From: Phallusia fumigata | Taxonomy: Eukaryota > Chordata > Ascidiacea > Phlebobranchia > Ascidiidae | Assembly (NCBI GenBank): GCA_008931825.1 | Contig: QXVZ01007393.1 | Span: 4,824 to 47,239 of the forward strand | DNA: 42,416 nt | Direction of reading: 5' to 3' | Translations under genes and position numbers: made by a program | The notes under the pieces: generated by a model | Database searches by the model: none | Told to the model about the DNA's origin: nothing | What the model saw: the letters and a program-made list of their open reading frames with translations, nothing else | Shown: one piece after another, positions 1 to 10,100 of the stretch | Numbering within the stretch: position 1 is the first letter of the stretch | Layout of the letters: each line of letters starts with the position of its first letter

Positions 1-91
1 AATAGGAACTGTTAAATGTGGATTTGGTTTTGATTTATTAACCAAAGCCCCATCCGTAGCCGCGACCCCAAGCTCAAACTTAGTGCTGTAG

Positions 92-409
92 TATTTCCGA
101 CAATCCGCAAATCAAATAGCTTACTATGTTTATTAGATTTTCTACTCTCACCCCCACCTTACTAGTACTAACCGTTAGGTGTCAGCGTAAATGGTTTGAT
201 TATGTTACGGGGACCGCTAATTACTTGGGCGGATGCTGACAGCTTCCGCGTACNTATTTCCGACAATCCGCAAATCAAATAGCTTACTATGTTTATTAGA
301 TTTTCTACTCTCACCCCCACCTTACTAGTACTAACCGTTAGGCGTCAGCGAAAATGGTTTGATTACGTTACGGGGACCGCTAATTACTCGGGCCGATGCT
401 GACAGCTTC
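92..409. repeat. Direct duplication around single N at 254
   Basis: Bases 92-246 recur at 255-409 (offset 163), with about five mismatches in about 155 bp. The copies are separated by one undetermined base at 254. The same arrangement is seen at the other single Ns in the window, so this is most simply two overlapping allelic contig ends that were not merged. No coding content was recognised in either copy. Confidence 0.85.
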
Positions 410-474
410 CTATATTGCGCAAGAAGTAGTAATTTGCTATTTTTGATACGCCGTATAAGGTACAAAATAATTGT

Positions 475-665
475 CGGCAAAAAAATTGGTGAACTGAATA
501 AAAGATGTTTGCACAAAAAAATTGTCTGCAAAAAAAAATGTTTGCACTAAAAAACCGTCTGCAAAAAAGTTGTTGCTCTGGAAAAAAAATGTTTGCACTA
601 AAAAAATATGTTTGCATTGAAAAAAAAATGTTTGCACTGAAAAAAAATGTTTGCAAAAAAATTGT
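475..665. repeat. A-rich degenerate minisatellite
   Basis: The core AAAAAAATGTTTGCACT recurs about seven times with a spacing near 20-22 bp, with variants such as TTGTCTGCA and CCGTCTGCA. Open frames on both strands here are low-complexity products of the repeat (F/K/C-rich on one strand, KK/CLQK on the other) and are not genes. Confidence 0.8.
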
Positions 666-1220
666 TGAATTGTACTTGTGGGCCACCGTACATAACCTTT
701 AACAACAACCTTACGGACACTTGCAGGTGGCACAAAAACTTAACGCCAAAATTTAGCAAAGCCTGGCGAGAGAAAGACAATCCTTCATCATGCGATGTGA
801 CGTAGTAACACGGTTGAGTGATTTCACGATGTCACACTGCAATTTAACTGCCACATGGTCAGTATAGATTATTACAATGTAGTTATATGTATTCTACACA
901 CAGCAACTCCAAACATGTGTGAGGAGATGTCTTGTTTTGTAACAGATGAAACCCAGCTGTTGATATTACACCACAGTTTACGTGATTGCGTAGTGTTAAC
1001 CGAAATGTGTTTGCTAAATAACGCTGTAAAAGATGATAAGTTCAAAAAACTTTGCTCCTATTTACAGTTGTATTCCCATGTGCAGTACCATATGAGGTTA
1101 TATTTGGTTTGTCAAGAAGTACAGTTTTTAATTTAGAGCGCATATTGGCAAGTGTGGCTATGAGGTTTAAATCGTGTTACTGACGTTGTAATTGGCATAA
1201 TGTAAGAAATGATTTGGTTA
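666..1220. other. Unassigned spacer, no gene recognised
   Basis: One 93-codon open frame occupies 855-1136 on the plus strand, with a cysteine- and leucine-rich translation. It has no recognisable domain, no convincing splice borders and no partner exons, so it is not called as a gene. No RNA gene was seen. Confidence 0.5.
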
Positions 1221-1224
1221 GAAT

Positions 1225-1300
1225 ACGAATGGAAATCGCGGTTGTGTGCAGATTTTCCGCGTGACGCTTAAAGCGACTGGGGGCTTCACACCAAAAGTGC
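1225..1300. mobile_element. MITE-like fragment, TTCACACC family
   Basis: The stretch GCGGTTGTG..GATTTTCCGC..GGGGGCTTCA is shared, with mismatches, with bases near 42180-42242 at the other end of the window. A related inverted motif (GGTGTGAA..CCCCGCCGC) lies at 1788-1815. This suggests one short GC-rich foldback/MITE family. No target duplication could be fixed. Confidence 0.5.
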
Positions 1301-2080
1301 AGTTGCGGCAACGCGGCGGCAAATCATTTTTATTGGCAAGAAAACCAAGTCCAAGTGCCGGACAATTTGAGTCTCTCTACGTCGATTAATCGTTAATAGG
1401 GAATTATAGTTTGTTCTACTTTGAGACAAAGAAAGTTGTTCTTAAAACTATCATCAATTATTTATAACAAGCCACCATTGATAGTCAGTATTCCATTAAA
1501 TTAATCTTTTTGCTTTATAATCATAAAACAAAAACTGCCAAAAATTTATTGTAACAAGACAATTTGCACAATTACCTTTCCATTCTAAATTTCTCAAAAA
1601 CATTCATGAAACTATCGGTCTACAAACAAAACTACTTAAAACTACCAGAAATATTAATCACACGACAAAAGCCGAGAATACCTTATATGAAAACAAACTT
1701 CTGCGCCCAGAAAACCTCCGATTTAACTTTTCCGTCAGCCGCTTTAACCGAAAAAATTACGCCGTGGTGGCATGACGCCAGCTGGTGTGAATGCCCCGCC
1801 GCTTGTTGCGAGATTAAAAACTTTACCGTTAACCACGTCCGGTAATGTAAATGAAAATATGGAGAACGCCATCTCTAGTTTGCTTTGTGTTTATTGTTTT
1901 TTCCCTATGTTTGTCCAACGCCGGTTTGTTCCTCCCATCAAAATATCTTCGAATTTCCACACATAATGTGTGGATGTCTGAAACTATGGTTTATTCACTG
2001 AAATTTTTAAATAACAGCATTTAAAGTCACCTAGAAGTTATATGTTTTAATAGGCACAATGCACATTATTTTAATGTATT
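1300..2080. other. Spacer, no gene recognised
   Basis: AT-rich sequence. Open frames at 1564-1845 and 1772-1966 overlap the inverted TTCACACC-type motif and look like chance or repeat-derived frames. No other structure was recognised. Confidence 0.45.
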
Positions 2081-2084
2081 TGGT

Positions 2085-2340
2085 GGTGGGAGGTTCAAAG
2101 TAGAATATCCAATCCGAAATTGCCATTTACATTGCGTATCTGCAACCGATTTTTTTTTAAATGAGCGTGCACAACTCGTCTGCACTTTGTGTTGATGCAA
2201 GTGACTTTCACAGCCACAGCAGCACAGATACAACACTGTTTGTTGATTTGTCACTTGCATTTATTTGTGTCATTTTGTCATTCGATATTCTGGATTTAAA
2301 ACAACTATTCTACAACAGCCAACTATGCTACTTTTTTAAA
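2085..2340. mobile_element. Diverged hAT-type MITE remnant (GTTCAAAGTAGAAT family)
   Basis: The left part contains GGTTCAAAGTAGAATATCCAA. The right part resembles the right end of the intact element at 35729-36413 (TGGATT..AAACAACTATTCTA). The intervening sequence also carries the GATGCAAGTGACTTT motif of that family. Terminal bases are eroded and no target duplication was found. Confidence 0.55.
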
Positions 2341-2388
2341 CTTGTTGGCACAGCATTGGTTATTGAGTTATTTATTGTTTTGTCATCA

Positions 2389-2609
2389 GACTACATGATG
2401 ATGACAGACAAGCAATGCAAAACAGCATTAAGTCAGCATCTGTTACAGGAGCAATCAGCGTTTTGCAGCATGACAGTTTGAGCAGCACTGGAAATACACC
2501 TGTAACATCCCCTGTGCCTCCAGCCTTTCGCACAGAATATGCACCTGAGCACCATGCTGGTACATTATTTATTCCGCCCTTCAGATATAACCGAGGTTAT
2601 TTAGTGTGA
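2389..2609 (+). CDS. Putative terminal coding exon of unidentified gene
   Basis: A pyrimidine-rich tract ending TTTTGTCATCAG (to 2388) could be a splice acceptor. From there one frame stays open to TGA at 2607-2609 and translates as a soluble, Ser/Thr/Pro-containing tail: HDDDRQAMQNSIKSASV, later SSTGNTPVTSPVPPAF, ending RYNRGYLV. Codon usage and amino-acid composition look more protein-like than the surrounding frames. I could not recognise the family and found no upstream exon; earlier exons may lie left of the window. It could also be a chance frame or an exon of a degraded gene. Confidence 0.35.
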
Positions 2610-3150
2610 CTGAATGTACAATTTAAAGTTCAAATGAAAGACACTTTGATATAATATTTCATTTTTTCCATTAAGGTTTATTTACAGCACACATTTATGT
2701 TGCTGTAGTCATTGGCTTTGTTTTTTGTCTTAAAGTTAAGTTTGCAATGTTTTGGTATGTCTGTGCTGATGAGTGTAATAATATTTGTAAATGGTTGTAA
2801 CAACTTCGTTTCACTGTGATTTTATTTTTCTGTATATCTACTGCTCACACAATATCATTTTTCATGCCTGACAAAAATTATTTGTGTTGTTTTTGCACAA
2901 ACCCTACTACACAGTGTTTTGTTGCACATTCTTCTTGTTACATGCGTTTGCTCCAATTATAAACACATGCAGCAATTTCGATCTTTATCAAGGATTTCAC
3001 TTTGTTGAAATGTGTGTCAAGTTAATGACATCATCGTGTTTATATTGGGAATACAAAAGTGTGTGCCTCAAATGTAATTTTTTTCACTCGCTTTGCGTTG
3101 AGGAAAGCACTTGTCGCATCTTAAAATTTATCGGGCTATGTATCCTTTCA
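2610..3150. other. AT-rich spacer
   Basis: T-rich sequence that would be the 3' UTR if the exon ending at 2609 is real. No clear AATAAA was assigned. Frames at 2884-3222 are hydrophobic low-complexity translations of T-rich DNA. A CAATGGTTCCCAACC motif at about 3153 resembles a hAT terminal repeat. Confidence 0.4.
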
Positions 3151-3364
3151 TACCAATGGTTCCCAACCTTTTTTATTTTTCCCATTGCTTGGTCCTACTA
3201 TACAAGAAATGATGTAAAGTAATATTATTAGGTTTGAAACTACTGGTCTTTCTAAAAAGAAATACTACACTCATCATGAACATAACTTAACGATAAGTTG
3301 GAATTTCCTCCTCTTAACTTATAAAGTTTCTCCCCGAGCATTCCCTCCTGCTTGTAAACCATTG

Positions 3365-3568
3365 TCCTATACCAGTGTTTCTCAAGCTTTTTTAGCCCAA
3401 GGACCACTTTATCTTCGAACTTTTTTCTGAAGACCACTAAACAGAATTACGTTCTGACACGCTCTCAAAATAGGCGATTTTATAAACACTTGCCTAGTTT
3501 CAAGTCATCTTTTCGCGGACCACTATGAGGGGATGGCGGACCACACTTTGAGAATCACTGTCCTATAC
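3365..3568. mobile_element. hAT-type MITE with perfect 8-bp target duplication
   Basis: The element spans 3373-3560 (188 bp). It starts CAGTGTTTCTCAAG and ends CTTTGAGAATCACTG, giving imperfect terminal inverted repeats. It is flanked on both sides by the identical octamer TCCTATAC (3365-3372 and 3561-3568). An 8-bp duplication with CAGTG termini is the hallmark of the hAT superfamily. It is too short to encode a transposase. Confidence 0.9.
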
Positions 3569-3572
3569 AAAC

Positions 3573-3987
3573 GATTAAAACAGTGATTCTTAACCGGGGA
3601 TCAGCGCCAACTTTTAAATACGTGCAATTAGATTAATAAATTTTTAAAATATCCTTTTTATTTGCAATGGGCCTAACGTTAGGCGTAATAAACAGCAAAC
3701 AATATTACATTCTGACGTAACACCCGTCATTGTGAGGTAACAGATATAGATTGCAACACTGAATTCCGCGTTGTAACATATAAGACACTAGTTTTGTCTC
3801 GTTGCTTACCTGTCAGTGAGGTAATGTTTCGTTTATACGTAGCGCATTAATCTGACATACACGTAATGCATACAAAGCATGGAACACAGGACAAGCTTGA
3901 CCAAAACATTTTGGGATTCCGCGACTTCTTTGTTGGCATCAAAAAGGGGCCGCCAGGAATATAAGGCTGAGAAGCATTGGCTTAATA
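3573..3987. mobile_element. Older hAT-type MITE with degraded target duplication
   Basis: It starts CAGTGATTCTTAACC at 3581 and ends GGCTGAGAAGCATTG at 3979; the inverted ends match imperfectly. Flanking octamers GATTAAAA and GCTTAATA agree at 6 of 8 positions. Internal GGGGCCGCCAG resembles sequence at about 34390 in a CFAP69 intron, suggesting a shared family. Confidence 0.6.
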
Positions 3988-5580
3988 AGTAGCGCGAAAA
4001 GCCGTTTTTTTAACTACAAAACCATGATTAATTAACCTAGATGTGCGCGTAAAAAAGGATGCTTTGTCCTGGATTAATGAACATCAAGGTCTTTAAAATT
4101 CTATTGCTTTCACGCTGAATTGAACAAAGTTCAGTCTTAAAAAAAGTAATCCACATGCTTAAAGTTTACAACTATTGCATCTATTATCTAACAGTTTATT
4201 AACTGAAAAATATGTAACCAATCACAAACATCACTGTTTAACACCGAACAAAGGTTATATTTACCTTTAAACGTAAACTGGATCTAGTTTTCATCCATCC
4301 TCTGCAAAAGAAATTTTGCATGGTAAAAAGACGTTGTTACTACGTTAAGGAACACAATAATTACATCTGCCCTGAAGCAGTCATGACCAGTGATGATGGC
4401 ATCTATAATATCGCTTTATTGTAAGTGTAGACTGTTAAACGGTCGATGTATTGCCACTACTAGCAAGTTTGCAAGTGACTTACACCACAACAAAAAATCG
4501 CCCAAAAGTTTGATCAGCTGGGAGTCAGACAGTTTTTGGGAAAAAGTGATTCCTAGCTAGAGCCTGTAGAAGTGGCGTGCACAACCAAGCGGCGACAAAT
4601 ACTATTTTGTAAGGCCATGTACATAAGTGTATGTAATGGCAGCCGTGCATTAATAAAAACTCTTTATCTGGATAAAAAAAAAACATGTAAACACCTAGGA
4701 ATTAGCCGCGAATAAATGGGATATTACCAGATCACACACATTTCTTAATACGATGTAATTATTAAAAAAGGACTCCCTCGCGAAGACAAACGGCGGCAGG
4801 TAGCCTACCTCTGGTTATTTATAGTTTTTTCATAGTAGGTTTGCCGAAAGGTAATTAGAGATTCGTTTGCTTCAAAACTTGTTTAATTATTAACAATATT
4901 GCAAAGCTACGTGATGCACACAAGCAGGTATTTTTGGCTAAGAACTACCACACAAATCGCACTAGCTTCAAAGTCCTTGGCAAATGGACAAGAGGATAAT
5001 AAATTTGGTTAATGTGCTAATTTGTGATAACATCTGGCGGGCCAGAGTAAAAGGTTTCGCGGGCCGCAGTTTGCCCACTCTTGGCTTTGGCTTGTTATGG
5101 CGTTTATGACTTTCAACTCGCAATTGTTTAGCAGTGAATCCATGGCAATTAATGCATTACAAAGATACAAAGTAATAAACAATGATTACAATAATTATTA
5201 AAGTCTTTGTGGCTACATTTTAGTGACGTACCGTTTCAAAAGACTCCAATAGAGTTTTGTGACTTAAAGCGTAGTACCTGTGCCACTGTCAGGACTCTCA
5301 AGCGTGTCGTTAGCTCAAAAGTGCTACTTGATGGTGGCAGTTTTAGTGCAATAGGTTGCTACCATTTTTACTGAGCGAAATAAACTAAACCAAATATCGC
5401 TTAGACTTAAACTACATTTCATGCAAGTTAAGTATCACTTACCATAGGTCCTACAATTTCATTTTGTCTTTGAAATGGATATGGATATTAGGTAAAACAG
5501 TTTCATCCCTTACAATTTACCATTCGATTGTAAACACATCAGGACTAGGAAACTGAAGCATCGCTTATTTAAATCGAATC
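3988..5580. other. Intergenic spacer with one hAT end fragment
   Basis: No open frame of coding character. At about 5036-5091 the segment GGGCCGCAGTTTGCCCACTC resembles the right terminus of a hAT element, but no matching left end was found. The rest is AT-rich unique-looking sequence. Confidence 0.5.
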
Positions 5581-5582
5581 AA

Positions 5583-5727
5583 GGCCGATTCACACCAGAT
5601 GCGTCTACCGGTTTGCGGTACGGTTTTTTGATCTCGCGGCAAGCAGCGGGCATTTACACAAGCCGGGACCGAAGTCTATCGAAAAACCGTACCGCAAACC
5701 GGTAGACGCATCTGGTGTGAATCGGTC
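5583..5727. repeat. Foldback element: 50-bp inverted arms, 45-bp loop
   Basis: Arm 5583-5632 is the reverse complement of 5678-5727 with about two mismatches. The arms begin CCGATTCACACCAGATGCG and run into GGTTTGCGGTACGG. The loop (5633-5677) is GC-rich. The outer motif ATTCACACCAG recurs near 42142 and, inverted, near 1790, so this is probably a foldback MITE. Transcribed, it would form a long near-perfect hairpin. Confidence 0.9.
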
Positions 5728-7002
5728 TTAAGCCTTAAGGCGTAAAGGGTAGCTAAAATATGGTTTGGTTGTGTCAAGGGTGTTTCGGAGAATCGGGTTT
5801 GGGTAATTTAGATTGAAAACCTGCCTGCAATCGGTATTCCGATTTTCACCCTTTAGTACACGCTAACAGATTTGTTTTTCCTACTTATGCTTAAAAGTCG
5901 AATATTATTTACACCATGCGTGTAGCCATTTTCCAAACATACACACGCAATTAGTCTTTCAAATATACGAGGTTTTCCAAAGCTCTCACATACATTGCAA
6001 GTAAATCATGTGCGAAATGCAAAAAAAGATTTTCAGCATTTTTGCAGCTGTATATAATTACGGGTATAGCATGAAAGATCAGTTGCCAAACAATAAAAGC
6101 AGTGCAATTAAAAAAAGAATGTATCAACACTGCCAGGCTTAATGCTTTTCTGTGCCCAAAAGGCCACATGACCCATGCCATCTTCCGCTTTCCCGCAAGC
6201 AATAAAAGTATGGACGTTTAGTGCAGTAAAAAAAGTCGCGCAGGTTACGTTACCGTAACGGTTTGCTATTGTGAAAACTAAATGGCTTGCGGTTCATCCG
6301 TATCGCAAGAAAAGCGATGGTACAGTAACAGTCCCGCGTTTCAAGCGTTCACCTATAGGCAATTAACCTGTGCGTAAAGATATAAAACATCGCTCTTTGT
6401 AACAATCAATACAATATGTTACGGACTGCCTGATACCGACTACCGACCGTTGGAAATTTATCGCTCGCTATGAGCAACAGAGAGTTAGTGACACATGCCG
6501 TGCTCGGTGACAGGTAACTATATTGCCTTTTTCACCGTCACTTTTTTCTAGCGTCGTTTGTTTGCCGAGTAGAAGAGGTGCATTGTTCTTCTAGCCACGT
6601 TTCGAGCGCTATGTCTCAACAGAGCTTGTTTTTTGGACATAAGATAGACTATTTTGCTTCACTTGCTAGCAAATTAAACCTCAAGAACAATAGAAAAATA
6701 CTAGGGTGGAACATTTTCTTGAACACAAACAGAGTTGTAACAGCGAAGTTCATGTAGCGTTAGCAAGCAATTTTAGGTGCGAGGAGATAAACGTTTTTGT
6801 CAAAAACCTGACATAAACGGTATGTTGACTGCAAAAACCTGAAGTTCATCGTGCAAGTTGCCTTTTAGAAATTGTACGCGATGAACGTGTTAGTACAACA
6901 GGGTTTTTGGCTTGAAAGGATTAAAGTTTTGCATTATTCACCGTAGCATCTTGAACAAGATTTTTTTTGTTTTACTTCTTTCCAACACCTACGATTTTAA
7001 AC
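5728..7002. promoter_or_regulatory. Upstream region of the FGFRL1-like gene (putative)
   Basis: No convincing gene of its own. An 83-codon minus-strand frame at 5951-6202 has no recognisable homology. Short palindromes occur (GTTACCGTAAC near 6250). The start site and UTR of the downstream receptor gene must lie here, but no TATA or initiator element could be assigned with confidence. Confidence 0.3.
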
Positions 7003-7146
7003 ATGAGGTTAGTTTTTGCAGTATATTTTATTTTACAAATTTCTAACATGATATATTGTGCAGGCTAAAGATACGCGATTCATGTCGAATTGCATTTCTT
7101 GCTTTGCTTCTTATTCAATCGTGCCCAAAATATGGAGAGGGAAAAG
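7003..7146 (+). other. FGFRL1: Split start: ATG on a 5-nt coding exon
   Basis: ATGAG at 7003-7007 is followed by donor GTTAGT, a 56-bp intron and acceptor TGCAG at 7063. Joining restores ATG-AGG-CTA and the signal peptide [19 protein letters not shown]. Without this splice the signal-peptide frame has no ATG upstream within the exon. I chose this start because phase, signal peptide and splice sites all agree; a different upstream exon remains possible. Confidence 0.75.
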
Positions 7147-10100
7147 GTAACATAATGATGTATATTTATGTACTCACTTTATTACGCCAACCATTTTGGA
7201 TTGTTTTCGCTAATGTTTACAGTAGGAAATCCACCGAAAATTGTCCAAAATGACCTTACAGTCCTAACCGTCTTCGAGGGGGGTACACTTCGTCTACCCT
7301 GCAAAGTTTCAGGCGAACCATTTCCTATAACTTCATGGTTAAAAAACGGTGAATATACAGTGTTATAATTTAAACATTATTTAACAGGCATTATGTGTGT
7401 GTAATATGCGAGATTCGATATACGGTTACAACGATTAACATTAAATAAGACTGTTATCCTATTTTGTTCCGTTTTTTATGCAACGTTTTCATGTAAGGGG
7501 AACGGATACGAAAAGACTTGAAGAGATATTCTCGCGATCGGACGTCGTTGATAATTAAGCATGCCCAAAAATCTGACGCAGGAACGTATTTGTGTGAAGC
7601 AGTTAATGGATTTGGCAAGCAACACATAGAAATTGAAGTCGCTGTACTAGGTGGGATATAAATTTTGGACTAAATGATTGTTTTTTTTACTGAAGAGATG
7701 CTGAACATATACTATGTTTTTACAAGGGGCTAAGTGTACTTGATTTGATGGATTTAAATTAAACGAATTAGGCTGGTTATATTGTTTTTTTTAAATGTTA
7801 AGAGCTACCATGTGATCGAAGATTCTTGGAAACTGTTTTAATTATGTTGTGCTCCGATGAAGAGTTGCTGAGTACCCTCTTGTTAAGAGCAATTAGTCGA
7901 TTCTAGCAACCTGCCACAGTAACTCTTGAGCTACAAGTATCGCTCTACCGCGATTTCGCGCGCATTTAACCCGGTTATCGCCCTGGTTCCGTATTTGTAA
8001 CAAGTAGAAAATGGTCCACGAGGACTCCTAAACAAATAGAAACACGCCGAAGGAGGCGAAATAGCTCATAAGAATAAAGTCACTGGTATTTTGGACCAAA
8101 GCAAAGTTACAAACACTGTTAACCAGACGTTTATTTTGTTGTCAACGTGCCTGTTTGACCAGTCGCAGGTGCATCTCGAGTCGCCAAGGACACTTGTCAA
8201 GCGTGATGACAAAAAGGCTTTGGTAATAGATCTCGTTCCAAATAGCTAAATTAGGTTAGACTTTGAGTTTTAATGGGGGTAGTGTATCAAACAAATCTGC
8301 AGCGGCAGTTGCACACACAGTCGAAAAATTGTAACTAAATACATGTTAGTTGGCTGACATACTTAATTTATCTTAAGTGCCTAAAACCTTGATTGCCATA
8401 GTGAAAGTAAATTTTAAAACACTAAACCACACCAAGCCTCTGCAAGCCAAGGCATTGTGTGGTCCCTCTTAATGCACTCGTGTACAAGTGAAGTGCGGCA
8501 AACTGGTTTGATAAACGTCACTTTTTGCTCTTCGTTGTCTTCGCCAGTACATTTTGGATTTACGCCTTTGACAATTTACTTGTGTAAAAAACGGACCTTA
8601 TTACGCCCAGCATTTTTATCTAAATTTTCATTAGAAGTTTTCGCACGCAAGATTAAGCAACCCCTAAAATTGCTTTCCGATTAAATACCTGTCCGACAAA
8701 GAAAAGAATGCAGATTATGCCTCGGGTGCTGTCATTTGACGTAACTTGACCCTAGGATTGTTACAGGCCGTTGTCAGCTCAACGCATGAACGGCATTTCC
8801 TACTTTCTTGTCTCTGCGGCCCAAAGTTAGTCTTGGATTGATCGATACTAGTTTACCTTAACGTCTGGCTGATATAAAATTGACTTGTTTTTTACATACA
8901 AAAACGTTCGTGATAGAATCATTTTTTACATTTATTAGAATATTCAGAATTTAACTACAGTTTTGGCGTTGTACAACCATTTTCTTCGGAAAGTAAACAT
9001 TGTGGATGTTTTACGCCAAAATTACGTTGGGTTTAAAGTGTGGAAAATGGCTGCAGAGCGTCTGAGGTTTCAAATTACCACAAAGGCCTGAAACTAGTGT
9101 GTATTTGTGTCCAAAACGCTTTACTTTGTTTAGTAAATATTCATGAACGATGTCCCTTTCATTAGTCGAAAAATGTGCGTTTTGCACAAATTTGCACATG
9201 TTTTGTGACAAAGGCATGGACATAAACGAAATGAGCGTCTACTCGAGTTTTCGACTTTACAAAAGGCTATACCTAAGCAAAATTCGTTTTTTGAATTTGT
9301 GGCGACAAAGTCGTGTGTCGTCAATCCGTGGCCAGTGGATAAACGATCTAGATTCAGCTGGAGGCGCCACTAATGTCAGTTTTTAGTAATGTTTGGTTTA
9401 CGGCGTAGATAAAAATCAATTTTCTCGCCACAAGCTTACTCTTATAATGTGGCTTTATTTTAGCGTACTGCATGTGTTAGGTTTTAGCTGTTGTTAACTG
9501 CAGGAAACCACTGCGCTGGGACAGTTACCCGATATATCTCGTGAATCGACAAACGTTACTTGACTTACCTTTCTACCCGCCCACCATGTTCGCACAACCA
9601 AGTTCATGGGTTAAATTCTTCGTCTGTCATTTTGGTAGTCGGTGGTTTTGGGCCTTCATCAGTGTGACGGTATTATAAGCGACAGCATTTTAAAGTACAT
9701 GGCTGTGTTCGACAAGTTACATGTAGTGTAACAACGCCTCCCTTATTAAAACGCATTGTCCTTACCTGACCGTTTTGTAAATTTTCTAATAATACTGACA
9801 GTTCAGTGTTCTGTAGCAATGATTTGTGTTTTTAAAGACAGCAAAATAAAATGAGGTTACGGAGCAGTGTCGTTGATATCATGTTGTTTTTCTTCTGATT
9901 AAACATTGCGCTGCTACGGATAGTCCATTTAAAAGAAGTGTAATAAAATCGCGCCGGTCACGGCAGCTTTAACGTGTATAGGACTGGGGGTGTCATGTTT
10001 TAACGCTAAAAGTAATTGGGTTGGCGAATCCAAGCCCAGTGCAACAGCTTCTTCACATGAGCTAGCATATTAACCAACCGTGCGCTGTCTGTCGCTTTCC

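Noticed and set aside
855..1136. 93-codon plus-strand frame as a gene
   Set aside because: No domain, no splice context and no codon pattern beyond chance; beside low-complexity DNA.
5951..6202. 83-codon minus-strand hydrophobic frame
   Set aside because: No homology, no splice partners and no poly(A) context.
7168..7368. Alternative unspliced start for FGFRL1 inside exon 3
   Set aside because: It would lose the signal peptide, and its end reads into intron 3; the spliced model matches the family throughout.
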